Source of the DNA: Forficula auricularia
Taxonomy: Eukaryota; Arthropoda; Insecta; Dermaptera; Forficulidae
Assembly: GCA_024734495.1 (NCBI GenBank)
Contig: JALMQS010000073.1
Coordinates: 86,630 to 150,629 of the forward strand
Direction: 5' to 3'
DNA length: 64,000 nt
Below, piece after piece: positions 9,807 through 20,754 of this stretch. Every line of letters starts with the position of its first letter. The stretch's first letter is position 1. Both the position numbers and the translations under genes were made by a program. The notes beneath the pieces were generated by a model. That model was not told the DNA's origin. It worked only from the letters and a program-made list of their open reading frames with translations, and searched no databases.

Positions 9807-10775
9807 TTTTTTTTTATGATAATGATGAGAGAAGGAGTTACACCAAAAAGGTGCAACGCCTAAAGGCCTGGGTTGGCCCTCCATCGTGAAAAGAAGAAGA
9901 AAGAATTTTATGGGTTGGGCGGGGGTCGAAGGTATCTGTGGATACGGGTCTTAAATAGCTGAAGGTTATAAGTCGTGGGAAAGATGGTGGCAGGGAGCGA
10001 GTTCCAGTCTCTGGAGGTCATATCGATAAAAGAGTTGGCGAAAGCGCTTGTTCGACTTTTATCCAATTTGACAGCGAAGGGGTGCTGAGCGTTAGAAAAC
10101 CGCGTGTTTCTCGTAAAGATGGCATTAGGGGGATAATTGATTTCAGCTCGACTGAACAGACACCGTGATAGTATCTGTAGTACAGGGAAAGGGCAGAAAC
10201 GGTTCTTCGGTGAGCCAGGGAGTCGAGTGAGTTGGTTAGAGCCGGGTCTCCTATTAGTTTAATTGCTCGATTCTGAATTGCATCCAGTGTAGCAAGAGAA
10301 TGCTTGGAGGCACCCCTCCACAGATGAGAGCCATATTCGAGACAGGGACGAATTTGAGCCTTATACAGTATAAGAAGTTGACTGGGAGTATAACAGCGTC
10401 TAGACCTAAATAGGAGACCAAGCTTGCGCGCTGCAGCTTTAGCAGTGGTTGAGATATGGTCATTCCATGAAGGTCAGACCCTAGAGTTACGCCTAGCATT
10501 GAAATTTTATCCCTGAATTCTAGTGAGTTTGAGTCGAATGATATGTTTGGGAGGTTTCTGTCGACGCGCCTAGAAATAAGGCAACACTGAGTTTTCCCTG
10601 CATTGAAGTTAACTAAGTTTCGGGATCCCCAGTTTTTAAGTTTGCATAAGTCTAAATTAATTGAAGAGGCAATGTCTGCACGGTTTTTATGCGATGCAGG
10701 GGCGTTATGTAGGGTGCTGTCATCTGCGTAACAATGTACCGGATTGGAGGGCAAGTTTAGAAGGTCGCTTAAGCT
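9807..10775 (-). mobile_element. 5'-truncated non-LTR retrotransposon (reverse transcriptase, YADD)
   Basis: The minus strand encodes the back half of a reverse transcriptase. It enters at about 10775 with SDLLNLPSNPVHCYADDSTL, which carries the catalytic Y-A-D-D box, then LCKLKNWGSRNLVNFNAGKT and KISMLGVTLGSDL. A frameshift near 10440-10480 moves the rest to another frame (LEYGSHLWRG, LATLDAIQNRAIKL). The style fits the Jockey/CR1 superfamily. The 3' untranslated end contains GCGTTGCACCTTTTTGGTG and closes with a poly-A tail, seen as T9 at about 9807-9815. Everything upstream of the YADD box is missing, including the endonuclease. It is dead, and is inserted into a copy of the 10.8-11.4 kb repeat. 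Confidence 0.85.
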
Positions 10776-11450
10776 TAAGCTTAAGTTTTGAATTTCAAGG
10801 CTCTGCGACCTACCGAAGACGAGATATGAATGATTAAAATATTTATTTTACGACACTCCTAATTTATGCCCTTCTTTTTTCTTTATTTCAATCTGATTAA
10901 AATCTCTACACACCTAATAACTCATGACACTTGATAAGTTACACCAATTTTAAACAAAATCGTTAGTGCCGTTTTTGAGAAATTAAAAAAATAAAATCTT
11001 TCATGTAAATGTCAATTTACGGTGTTCCGATTTCAAGCAAAAGTTTGCTGTACCGCTTCTAGCCTATATCGAGCTTATGTTTAGAATCTCGTAGCTCTGA
11101 GATTTATGGTTCCGAAACTCTAGGGGGTACATTTTTACGTACGTAAACATCAACTTTCGGTACTTCTATTTTAGCCAAAATCTTGTGGTACTTCTTGTAG
11201 CCTCAAGATAGCTTAAGTTTCAAATTTTAAGGCTCTGGAACTTACCGAAGACGAGATATGAACGATTAAAATATTTATTTTGCGACATGACTAATTTACA
11301 CCCCCTTCCTTTATTTCAATCGTATTAAAATTTATACACGACTAATTACTCATGACAATTGATATGATAAGTCCACCAATTTTTAGAGAAATCGTTTGAG
11401 CCGTTTTTGAGAAACCGATTCCATATACATATACAATAATTGCTCATTTA
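10776..11450 (+). repeat. Multicopy AT-rich repeat (ACTTACCGAAGACGAGATA family), copy 1
   Basis: Two internal units about 427 bp apart share AAGGCTCTG, ACCGAAGACGAGATATGAA and ATTAAAATATTTATTTT (about 10797 and 11228). A third unit is in the copy at 18640-19260. Other shared words are AGCCTATATCGAGCTTA, CCAAAATCTTGT and GCCGTTTTTGAGAAA. There is no protein. This type of text is common in insect genomes and may be a non-autonomous DNA element; no termini were found. Confidence 0.6.
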
Positions 11451-11666
11451 ATAATATAAGATTTTTAAAATATGAGTATTTATTTAAATAAATAGATGAA
11501 AAATAATTTGTTGTTCAGAATTCACTACAATCTATTAGCTTAATCCAAATGAAAGGGAAATATTTATACATCCTGCTATTTGTAAAGTGAAAGTTAGCAA
11601 AAAAGATAATTTTATCAGTTGTAGAAAGTTCTATTGATGTTATTTAACATGGAATATAATCGATGA

Positions 11667-11891
11667 AAGACTTGCTTGGAGGGGTTACCACGGCTGCAAG
11701 TATTTAATGTCGCGGACTCGGCCTTTGAGCTTGACAAGTGGCCTAAGGTCATTGGCCTGCTTGGTAAGGCATAATTGGGTCAGGCTGGGCCTAACGGGCT
11801 GACTCTTCTTCCACTCGCCGAGGAAAAGACCTTAAGAGCACTCTACGACTGGAGAAAACAGTTACGCCTTAAGGAAATTATTTCATTCTAG
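11667..11891 (+). pseudogene. Coding-like GC-rich relic of unknown family
   Basis: A 74-codon plus-strand frame with one internal TAA has normal-looking protein composition: LPRLQVFNVADSAFELDKW, then KVIGLLGKA, the stop, and LTLLPLAEEKTLRALYDWRK, QLRLKE. GC content is far above the flanks and stays high to about 12050, where AATAAACACC occurs. It could be the remnant of a transposable-element protein or a processed copy of a host mRNA. No family is recognised. Confidence 0.35.
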
Positions 11892-12116
11892 TTCCGGATT
11901 TAGAACCATAGCACAAAGCTCCACTCACAGCGAACAAAAGAACTCTTTTAATTCTGACAGACAGGAGGAAGGCACATTGAGTGAATGGTTCCAAAGTGCC
12001 AAAGAAGTGACTTAGGAAAGGAATAAACACCTGTTTAAGATGTTTGTTACGTAAATCTCTATTATTTATAATTGGTAATAAATAAATTACAATAAAAAAT
12101 GAAATTCAAACAGTTT

Positions 12117-12840
12117 TTCTTTTTACTTTACCATACAGGGTATGGTTAAGTATTGTAATCGTGCATGAAAAAAGTGGGGTTTTCCTTCTTTTTTTCGAAA
12201 TATCTCAAAAACGGCTGAAACTATTTTGATTAAAAAAATTGAGCGAAACCATGGCATTTCGCTCTACAAAAAAGCCCTAATAAGTGAACGTCGAAAAAAT
12301 TATATTTTTCGAGATAATAATTGTTTTGTTTAAATGTCTGTTAGTCTGGTTGCCTGGTTGTCTGTGCGTTACCAAATTTTTGTGGACGAGCTAGCTCAAA
12401 AACTAGTGTGAATATCGAAACCAAATTTCACACGTAGTTTTGGCCATTGAGATTAAGAGCTAATTAGATTTTGGTGCATATCGATCCAAAATGGGGTGGA
12501 GGGGGGTTAAAAAATTAAAAATCTAGGCCGTTTGAGCAAACTCAACCAAATTTTGTATACATAATCAGTGGACCCCCAGAAGTCTAAAAATGCAAAAACT
12601 AACCTCCCAAATTGGAGGGGGGGGTGTAAGGTCAAAAAATAAAAATCTTGGCCATTTACTAAACTCAACCAAATTTTGTATATATAATCAGTGGGACCCC
12701 AGAAGAATAAAAATGAAAAAACTGACCCCCCCTACATGATTATAAATAATTTTAGGGGCCAGGTTTTATGGTAAAGTCAAGTGGATGGCCACATCAGAAC
12801 ATGACAGTTTATTTTTGGCAAATTTCATCTCCACCATTCG
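12117..12840 (+). repeat. TTTACTTTACCATACAGGG repeat family, copy 1
   Basis: It starts TTTACTTTACCATACAGGG and soon after has AAGTATTGTAATCGTGCATG, then AACGGCTGAAACTATTTTGA, CCATGGCATTTCG, GACGAGCTAGCTCAAAAACT. From 12489 there are two internal direct repeats of about 125 bp (ACTCAACCAAATTTTGTAT, ATAATCAGTGG), each preceded by a G-rich run. The tail at 12752-12835 (TTATGGTAAAGTCAAGTGGA) recurs at 18495-18545. No coding frame. Closely related to 15826-16692. Confidence 0.65.
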
Positions 12841-14042
12841 AGAGCTCCTGAAATAATTATTTGCTTTTCAGTATTTTTGATTTGAGGTATAAAGCTCGAA
12901 AATCCGAAATATTTTCAACTCCTTGCTCTATAAATACAAACCTCGTCAGAACTATCTCTCTCTAAGCTTTCCTTCTTAATTTGTCTTGTTCACAAGCAAA
13001 TTGGTACGTTCGTGAAGCCTATCGAGCGCAATGAGTCGAAGTATCCAATTCACTAGAGATTGTCTGATATAGGGAGTGTCAAGAGGGAATGGTTCCAAAT
13101 TCGCTCCTCGAGTTTGATGTAGGGTTTTTGGATGAGCCACTCTGTGTGTTGCCATCTCTGAACTTTGAAAAGATGAGATGGCAGGTTTTTGGCACAAAGA
13201 TGTTAGTTTTAAGGTAGTTGAGTTGTTGCTAAGTTGTTTGTTGTTTGTATTTGTTTGAAATAAGAGAAAGTTTTGTTGTATATATATAGAAATAATCTTC
13301 AAGTTGTTAATAAATATAAATTGTTAAAATTAATTTATTAACCCAATTCTTTCCATTGTTAACCTTCGTGCAGGATTCAAATTCGAATCTCCATACCTTA
13401 ATCTAATATTGAAGTAATTCGACAGGGAGAATTATTTTTAAGCATGATCTTTTCTATCAGTGTGTCTGGTTTCCGATATCCATAGTTCAATAACAAAAAA
13501 TCGTACAAAGTTCGTTCTGCTGATAAAATGTTTATATTTTTAAATTGAAGAGCTATTTTGGGCTTGCTAGTTTCCGATTTGCTTTTAAAAAATGCAAAAA
13601 AGAAGTAAAATAACGAATTCTCATATGTGAAAAGCTATCGAACGGTTCTATTAGCTGATATTTAGCCTACATGTATAGATTAATAAACTCCACCTCTACT
13701 CAGCTATATTGACATTAAAAATTGAAGCTCTTGTTAAATAAATTGTTTATGATTGTTTTCATAACATATTGATTTATTTTCATATTGAGATTCCATTTTA
13801 ATAACAATTATATTGACCTTGATGAATTTGAAATCAATTCTTAAGTGTTTTATTTATTTTCAGTTTACTTTGATGTACTTAATGTCAGAATAAAAATTGA
13901 ATTGAAATAAATCCTTATTAACTAAAATAAATATAGGATTTGTTTTTACAATCGAAAAATGTTTAATAAAAATTCAAAAAGTTCCTGAGAAATTCTCTCT
14001 TTATCTCTTTGAAATTTGAAAAATAGTTTGTTTATTATAGAA
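12841..14042. other. No recognised gene; weak minus-strand ORF at 12976-13302
   Basis: A 108-codon minus-strand frame (ends LHERTNLLVNKTN) covers a mildly GC-richer patch at 12990-13190. No domain is recognised, and it could be chance or a retroelement scrap. The rest to 14042 is AT-rich and featureless. Confidence 0.35.
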
Positions 14043-14100
14043 CCAGTTGCGCAAAGCCCTCCTTCGGCGGACATCTTGCAGGCCGGGGGGCTATGCGCCC
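14043..14100 (-). mobile_element. Helitron-like 3' end
   Basis: On the minus strand the sequence AGCCCCCCGGCCTGCAAG leads into a hairpin-rich block around CCGCCGAAGGAGGGC and ends CTGG, with T as the next base (plus-strand A at 14042). This agrees with Helitron 3' ends (hairpin, then CTRR, inserted before T) and is clearly related to the ends at 16657-16692 and 52905-52963. The body would lie to the right but was not delimited. Confidence 0.5.
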
Positions 14101-14740
14101 TAGAATGTACTATACCGATATCGGTAATGCGTTTTTAAAATAATAATTTAATTAAAATTTTCTAATTTAAAAAAAAATTATTTGTCATGATATGGAGACC
14201 GGATGTAAAAACTGCCAAAATTTGCCATGAAATATGCAGCTAAAAATTCTGAAATATGCAAGTAATATGCAGAATACGGTGAAATATGCAAATATATGCA
14301 GTAAAAAATGGCAAAATAAATTTTTTTATGCACTAAAAAATTAAAATTGAAGTCAAAAAGAGTATTAGTATTTGAAGGATTGCCATGAAATAAATAAAAT
14401 GATAAAGTAAGCCATAGACTCCAAATGACAAATATGTACTTTTATTGGGTAAAACTTTGGACAAAATTCTCATTTAATTTAATATATTAGAAAATCTTTA
14501 AACTCAAAGAAATATTAGGTCCACTTTCCACTTTAATAAAATCAACATAATAAATATAATAATGTTTCAAAAATGCCATCGAAAATATACTGTGGGGGGT
14601 GGGGTGGGGGTTTATTTCACAGACACGATTGTATTGTATTGCTTTTATTTTTTTATATTAACAAGCTTTTCTTATTGACGTACAAATAATAATTAGTAGA
14701 GATTGTGGTGTTGGTGTAAGGTGAAACATCTTTAATAAAG
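14101..14740. other. AT-rich, no recognised gene
   Basis: Short ATGCA words repeat at 14225-14310 (AAATATGCAG, AATATGCAAG, AAATATGCAAATATATGCAG), a small degenerate tandem cluster. A G-rich TGGGGGGTGGGGTGGGGG lies at about 14592-14609. Confidence 0.4.
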
Positions 14741-14943
14741 ATAAGAGTAAATAAATATTATATTTAATATTGATTTACTATGAGTTAAGGATTCTTGGTC
14801 ACTTGTTGATAGCGAAATATATATATTGAAAAAGAAAAAAAATTTATATCTTTTAATTTTTTAATTTTAATGTGAAACAAGTGACCAAGAATCCTTAACT
14901 AATAGTAAATCAATATTAAATATAATATTTATTTACTCTTATC
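14741..14943. repeat. Palindromic element, 68 bp arms
   Basis: The left arm (14741-14808, GATAAGAGTAAATAAATATT to GGTCACTTGTT) and right arm (14876-14943) are near-perfect reverse complements, separated by about 67 bp of T/A-rich loop. It has the shape of a small MITE or foldback insertion. No clear target duplication was found. Confidence 0.7.
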
Positions 14944-15519
14944 TGTACAAATAATAAATTAATAAAATAATGCAAATATTTGACCGGCTATAATCTGATC
15001 CCTACAATAATTTACACACTTCCATACATACACACTAATACTCAATGACCAAAATGGAAAATAGTTACCGAAGGCCATTAAAAAAAAAATAAAAAGAAAA
15101 ATATGGAAATAATTAAATAATTAACAAAGGATCTTTAAAATAATTAAAATTTGATTGTAATTGTCAATAAGTTATGTTTACAAGTATTTTTCTAAATTAT
15201 CTTCAGGTTATTATGCCTACGGTCACTTAGAATTGATTTATACGATGAAAAGGATCGCTCCACATCCACAGACTTATTGAGGGCGAATTTAAAGGTACTT
15301 CAACTCCCTACTTTTATTTTTGAAGAAAAAAATATTGCAAACTTTTCGTCATTTTCGTGTAGAATAGAATAGAAAGAATTTATTTAAATTTAATTAGGGC
15401 CATGTTTTGGACCATATTTAACACAAATTATTTTTTATCTCGAAAACCGATAGAATAGGTATAGGGCAATATTAACAAAAAAGTATTTTAATAAAAGGGC
15501 GGTTCTAAAAACGTGTTAA
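14944..15519. other. AT-rich, no recognised gene
   Basis: No open frame, RNA gene or repeat family was recognised between the palindrome and the MITE at 15522. Confidence 0.4.
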
Positions 15520-15712
15520 TATACGGGGTGTTCTATTTAGAAAAATAAAGTTGCTACGACTTTTCGATGGAAGCCGAAACGTCGCAATGCTGAAAATATT
15601 TTAGATCGATAGAACAGTTAAGAAAATGTAAAGTGCTAAATTTTCAGAAAAATCCTGCGATCCGTTTTCCATAAACGTCTAACGTGTCATCGACCGTGAA
15701 TCACCCTGTATA
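15520..15712. mobile_element. MITE with TACAGGGTG-type ends
   Basis: A 189 bp element (15522-15710) begins TACGGGGTG and ends CACCCTGTA, inverted copies of one motif, and is flanked by TA on both sides. Insects carry many short elements ending TACAGGGTG with TA duplications. Superfamily is not assigned. It encodes nothing; inside is GAAGCCGAAACGTCGC. Confidence 0.55.
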
Positions 15713-15825
15713 TTTGTATGGGAATAAACATAAAATATCGAAATGATTAGTTAAGTCGCATAAACCAAACAATATTTCAAATTTTATTTTAAAATAACAA
15801 ACAATTTGAATGGGTTTTTCTTTTG

Positions 15826-16692
15826 TTTACTTTACCATACAAGGTAAAGTATTGTAATCGTGCATGAAAAAAGTGTTTTTTTTGCTTCTTTTTTGATATA
15901 TCTCAAAAACGGCTAAAACTATTTTGATTAAAAAAATTGGACGAAACCATGGCATTTCGGTCTACAAAAAAGCTCTAATAAGTGAACATAGAAAAAATTA
16001 TATTTTTCGAGATAATAACTGTCTGTCTGGTTGTCTGTTAGTCTGTGCGTTACCAAATTTTGTAGACGAGCTAGCTCAAAAACTAGTGTGAATATCAAAA
16101 GCAAATTTGACACGTAGTTTTGATGCATTGAGATTAAGAGGTAATTAGATTTTGGTGCATTTCGATCCAAAATTAAGGGGGGGGGGTAAAATTTAAAATT
16201 ATAATATTTTCAAGAAAAGAAACAAAACAAAAAACAAAACAAGAAAAATAAATAAAATCAACCCATAATAACGAAAATATTTTTTTTTCTGGCGCCAAAA
16301 TTAGGGAGGGGGGAGTGGTCAGCTAATAAAAATCTAGGGCATTTGAGCAAACTTAACTAAATTTTGCATACATAATCAGTGGGCCCCGAGAACACTAAAA
16401 ATGCAAAAATAAACCGCCCAAAATGGGGTTAGCGGGGGGGGGGGGGGGGGGTCAAAAAATGAAAATCTACGCCCTTGGACCAACTTGTCAATTTATTCTT
16501 CTGATATTTGCGTTTCTTTTCGCTTACTTAATTTTTCTAAAACTATTATATATCATTAGTTAAAATTTAATATTATTATTTAATATGTTATTCTTCATGT
16601 AATTATAGGGAACCTTAATTCTTGTAATTACTTTGTGATTTAAAAGTTCCATGGGTAGCAAGATGCTGGCCGAAGGCGGGCTTCGCAGCTGG
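15826..16692 (+). mobile_element. TTTACTTTACCATACA repeat, copy 2, with Helitron-like 3' end
   Basis: The left part repeats copy 1 (12117) block by block, including AAGTATTGTAATCGTGCATG and CCATGGCATTTCG, and an internal unit with TTTGCATACATAATCAGTGG. An 18-base G run sits at 16434-16451. At 16657-16692 the sequence GCAAGATGCTGGCCGAAGG, CGGGCTTCGCAG ends CTGG before T, matching the Helitron-like ends at 14043 and 52963. Whether the left block and this end are one element is an inference; a TC start was not proven. Confidence 0.5.
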
Positions 16693-18639
16693 TAAAGAAT
16701 AAATCAGAATGTGGCTTCAAATCGATGTATTTACATATATATAAAATTACATTTAAGTACATATTTTATTAATGTGAGGAGTTTCGAAGACTATAGGTTC
16801 ATCTTCATGAAATAACGGGAGAGGTGTGGGGGGGGGGGGGAATTAACTAACTATATATAATTATTTATATTAAGCAAATAACTAAATCTTTGGTCTATAC
16901 TATACATTAAAAATTAGGATTGCTTATTTGTCATTTTACCTTTGTTAATCATATAGTGTTTGTGATAAATGTTTTTTTTAGATGGAATATTTTCTTTTCT
17001 ATTCGGTTTCATTCATGGGTTTATCATTCCATTCAACTATCCATTGTGAATCACTTAAAGGATGTAACATAAGATATCTTCTCCTTGACTCTTATCGCCT
17101 GGTTAATAGGTTTGTCCTTTGAAATATTAAAAAATATTAAAATAAATTTTGAGAATACCATTAATTAGAACTATATTAGATACCAATCTGAAAGAAAAAT
17201 GTAATAATGTCTCTTTATTAGAATTTTATAATAATTATCTACCCAGAAATATTCAGAATATTCATGATATCACTTTTTGTGAGTATGTATATATTTACAT
17301 ACAGTGAAAATTTACTTTCGAGATTACAGAGTACCAATCGGTTGTCTAGCCAAGCCAGTCGCAACTTGTCTGCGTCTACGCATTAGGTAGTGTTTTGGCC
17401 TGTATCAACTAGACCCGGTCTCCCCTATTCCATTCTATTTATGTATATTAAATAATTAGGTCAGATTGTGACGTCATACGGGCCAGTCCAAATTTTCGTT
17501 TCCTATCAATATCCTCACTACCGCCTGTCTCTTAGATAAGGAATCGGATTTGCGGGCAGGCGAGCCAATTTATTCAGGGGTCGGAAAAGAGCGTCATCAA
17601 CATCTCCCCCCTCCCTCAACACAATCTTGAACTATTTTCTCTTCACTTTTGAGGTAGTTTTTCTTTAAACTGTTATATTTTAATTTTTAAACTAATTAAT
17701 CATCTGAAGTAAATTTTTTAAAAATTAATCCTCTGGACTATGAAAAATCTAAGGTGAGATTAGACATCTCTTAGCTTATGTAACCTCATTTGAAAAAAAA
17801 AATCTTGAATATTTTTATTAATTGAAATAAATACAATTCTTTATAAAAAAATCGAATATAGTTTAATAAAATGCAAAAAATTAGTGAAAATTTGAAAAAT
17901 ATGAAGCTTTATGGAAGAAAATAGTTGCAACAAAATACAATTTCATTTAAATAAATATGTTGCGCTCTTGTTCAACCAATCCACTCCTCTTCCCCTCGAC
18001 CCCTCTGGCTTGCTTAAGCTGAACTGCTGAGAAAAATGTGAGTTATTTCGGGTAATTCAGATTTTTGTATAATTTAGGTATTATTATTATTGTATAAGGT
18101 CTATAATATTGAAAGCGATTTATCTTTTTTTAATTTTATCAACTTGGTTTTTCAATATTTTTTGCTCAAATGCTCAATTTAACAGGTTGGGTGGATGGTT
18201 GAGCGAGAGCAATTTGGCTTGGGCGGTCGCCACACCTCGTACCCCCCCCCCTAGGAAAATTCCCTAACTACCCCAATGTCTAGGAACACTGGCACATTTT
18301 TTGTGTGTTTCTGTTCTCGGTGTATCCAGTTAAACCAATAGATAATAGATCTTTATTGTTTCTCGCAATTGTAGGTTGCAAATACGTGAATAATTATGGG
18401 TCCAAAATTATTAATTTAGAAGTATATATCGATATATTTCTTGTGATATATTTATATATCGATATATCGTTATATTAAAATAATTTGCCATCCCTAGGCA
18501 GGTGTATGGTAAAGTTATGTGGATGGTCATATCCGTTTATTTTTTTTTCTTTTTCATTATCAATGTTTGCTCATTATCAATACGAGAGAAGTGAAAGTCA
18601 TATGACGTGAACTATACATGCCACTATATTTTTTCCAAA
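16693..18639. other. No recognised gene
   Basis: GC-richer patches at 17340-17430 and 17465-17600 (GTCTGCGTCTACGCATTAGG, GGATTTGCGGGCAGGCGAGC) do not give a recognisable protein. A G run lies near 16829-16840 and a C run near 18241-18251. TATATCGATATAT-type self-complementary repeats lie at 18425-18472. The block at 18495-18545 repeats the tail of the 12.1 kb element. Confidence 0.4.
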
Positions 18640-19260
18640 TTTTTACTTTCCTATCTTGACACTTGATAAATACACTAATTTTTAAAAAAATCGTTGGAAA
18701 AGTTTTTGAGAAATTTTACTTAGAAAAAGTGGTGTAGGTTTTAGGTGAAACATGATATTCACAGTGAAACTACACACCCTTTACTTTATTAATTTAGTTT
18801 TTGAGAAAATAAAAAAAAATGAAAAATCTTTAATGTAAATGTCCACTCTTCCAATTTCAACCAAAAGCTTGATGTTCTCCTTCTAGCCTATATCAAGATT
18901 AAGTTTCGAATTTCGTATCTCTGAGACTTATGGTTGCGAAACGCAGGGGGGGGGGGTAAATTCGTACGTACATAAACATCAACACCGGTTTTTCTGTTTT
19001 AGCCAAAATCTTGTTATACTTCTTGTAGCCTCTAGATAGCTTAGGTTTTAAATTTCAAGGCTCTGAGACTTACCGAAGACGAGATATGAACGATTAAAAT
19101 ATTTATTTTATGACACTCCTAATTTACATACAACCCCTTCCTTTAATTCAATCGGATTAAAAATTTGACACAACTATTAACTCATGACACTTGATAAATA
19201 CACTAATTTTTAAAAAAATCGAGAGAGCCGTTTTTGAGAAAATAAAAAAAACGAAATAAA
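18640..19260 (+). repeat. ACCGAAGACGAGATA repeat family, copy 2
   Basis: It shares with 10776-11450 the words CCTATATCAAGATTAAG (variant), GCCAAAATCTTGT, AAGGCTCTGAGACTTACC, GAAGACGAGATATGAACGA and ATTAAAATATTTATTTT in the same order. A run of about 10 G follows GAAACGCA at 18943-18955. No coding frame. Confidence 0.6.
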
Positions 19261-19345
19261 CGAAGGAGCTGTAAATTAGTAGTGTCGCGATGACTTCAAA
19301 TAAATGAAAATAAGAAAGTCGTGTGGTGAACACACCAGTTGATTT
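19205..19345 (+). repeat. ~140 bp direct repeat, copy 1
   Basis: AAATTAGTAGTGTCGCGATG, ACTTCAAATAAATGAAAAT and GTGGTGAACACACCAGTTGA run in the same order as at 20025-20165, with few differences. CGTGTGGTGAACACACC contains a small hairpin. Confidence 0.7.
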
Positions 19346-19606
19346 TTAATTTGGAAACAAATCTTTTTCATTTTTTTCAAAATTTAACCCGTGAACCCAA
19401 ATGAGAATTTTTTTATTTGGGGACTTTACACACAAAAGGCTTGGTATCTTGCTGAATGTCAACCCACATAACCTTCCCTAATATTTTCCCCCTTGAAATT
19501 CTCATAAATGTTGATATGGGTCTCCCCTGTATCAATGTCACTTTTTAGAGAACGTTAAAAAACTAATTTTTTCTGGATATTCAAACGAAAATATAGATTT
19601 TACACT

Positions 19607-19949
19607 CTCTATAACAGTGTTCCGCAAACTTTTTATGTTCAAGGTACACCTACCAAATCAAGAAATTTTAGAGGTATAACAAAGAAAAAAAACAATGTTT
19701 ATTTAATATTTATTCATTATTATAATCCATATAATAATGAAAAGATGTTTAATGAGAATTGTGAGCCTGATTAACTGAGCACAGGCGATCAAAATTTGGA
19801 GGAATCGTTGATAAGGCTGCTCGCATAACTCTCAGCTATGTGTTGGTGAATTATCTTACAAAATTTGACATTTTTCCGCGGCACACCATCTAATGATCAC
19901 GGTACACCAGTGTGCCGCAGCACACACTTTGCGGAACACTGCCCTATAA
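19607..19949. mobile_element. Non-autonomous hAT element (CAGTGTTCCGCAAA ends)
   Basis: A 327 bp element (19615-19941) starts CAGTGTTCCGCAAACTTT and ends in the reverse complement of CAGTGTTCCGCAAAGTG. It is flanked by CTCTATAA (19607-19614) and CCCTATAA (19942-19949), an 8 bp duplication with one mismatch. Terminal CA...TG with 8 bp duplication is diagnostic for hAT. No transposase is present. Confidence 0.8.
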
Positions 19950-20024
19950 AATATATAATTTAAAATGAGTTTAGTTTTTTGAAAATTAATATTTTTTTAC
20001 ATTGAAATTCTCGTAAAAGTTTTA

Positions 20025-20165
20025 AAAAAAAATCGTTAGAGCCGTTTTTGCGAAAATCAACAAAAACGAAATAAAGGAAGGGGGTGTAAATTAGTAGTGT
20101 GGCGATGACTTCAAATAAATGAAAATGTGAAAGTCGTGTGGTGAACACACCAGTTGATTTTTAAT
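20025..20165 (+). repeat. ~140 bp direct repeat, copy 2, next to the host gene
   Basis: Second copy of the 19205-19345 block, ending CCAGTTGATTTTTAAT immediately before the GC-rich island of the putative host gene. Its position makes it part of, or adjacent to, that gene's promoter. Confidence 0.7.
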
Positions 20166-20572
20166 CCTTGTTGGTAGGAGGAAGCAGCCGACCTCGGGAA
20201 CCAGCAAATAAGGACTGATTGTACTGGCCAATTGGCCATGTGCTCTTCTGTCTTTTGCGAATGTCTCCGTGGATCCCATGGCGAGCGAACGACAGATATA
20301 GTGCGGTGAGTGCGTTTGTTGGTGTTGGTGTTTTGTGTCTGCCGCACGTCAGGCTTAACTGTACAAGGCCTTGCGCGCCGCCCGAAGCCCCAACAGCCGA
20401 CCGTCAGTCGCAACTGGCAGCCCGAGCCGATCACACACCCATGCCATGTCCATGGAGTAGCTAGTTGGCCATCCGAACATCTTCCCACTGACAAGTGCAG
20501 CCTTTCACTTCCTCTTTTGGACCATTGTTCATTTTTCTTTTTGTTGAAACGTAAAGTGCAAAGCTAATTCCA
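20166..20572 (+). promoter_or_regulatory. GC-rich promoter / 5' untranslated region of the putative MARVEL gene
   Basis: About 400 bp with clearly higher GC and CpG (CGCGCCGCCCGAAGC, GCAGCCCGAGCCGATCAC) precede the start codon, against a background close to 30% GC. An initiator-like TCAGT is at 20404-20408; no TATA box is apparent, as usual for broadly expressed genes. Frames on both strands across it are a by-product of the GC content. The transcription start is not known. The direct repeat at 20025-20165 ends where the island begins. Confidence 0.45.
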
Positions 20573-20722
20573 ATGATGACGGAGACGACGATTCAAGTAA
20601 CACCCGCCTCGCAAGACACTGGTGCGAAGCCGGATACTGGAGCCGGTGGAGGTCTCAGCTGGATTCGAATTAATCTGGAGTACTTCCGGACTATACCAGG
20701 CATTCTCAAATTGATACAATTG
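20573..20722 (+). CDS. First coding exon of a MARVEL-domain (CMTM-like) membrane protein, partial
   Basis: The 50 codons from ATG 20573 give a polar N-terminus (TTIQVTPASQDTGAKPDTGA), a Gly-rich link and then SWIRINLEYFRTIPGILKLI, QL. This resembles the entry into the first membrane segment of MARVEL-domain proteins of the CKLF/CMTM type, four-helix membrane proteins of vesicles and cell junctions, where Y-x(3)-PGILK-x-x-QL is common. The exon ends in phase 0 at a perfect donor TTG|GTGAGT (intron from 20723). A second ATG at 20576 has A at -3 and may be the real start. The unspliced frame runs on to 20842 but enters a hAT insertion, so the true exon ends at 20722. No later exon with the other membrane helices was recognised. 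The exon is well supported by composition and donor; the family name is less certain. Confidence 0.55.
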
Positions 20723-20754
20723 GTGAGTTCCTTTCGGATTTGCGCAAAATCTAT

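Noticed and set aside
20091..20494. Several overlapping ORFs on both strands around the GC-rich island
   Set aside because: Stop-poor because of GC content; only the plus-strand exon at 20573-20722 has a consistent start, donor and family resemblance.
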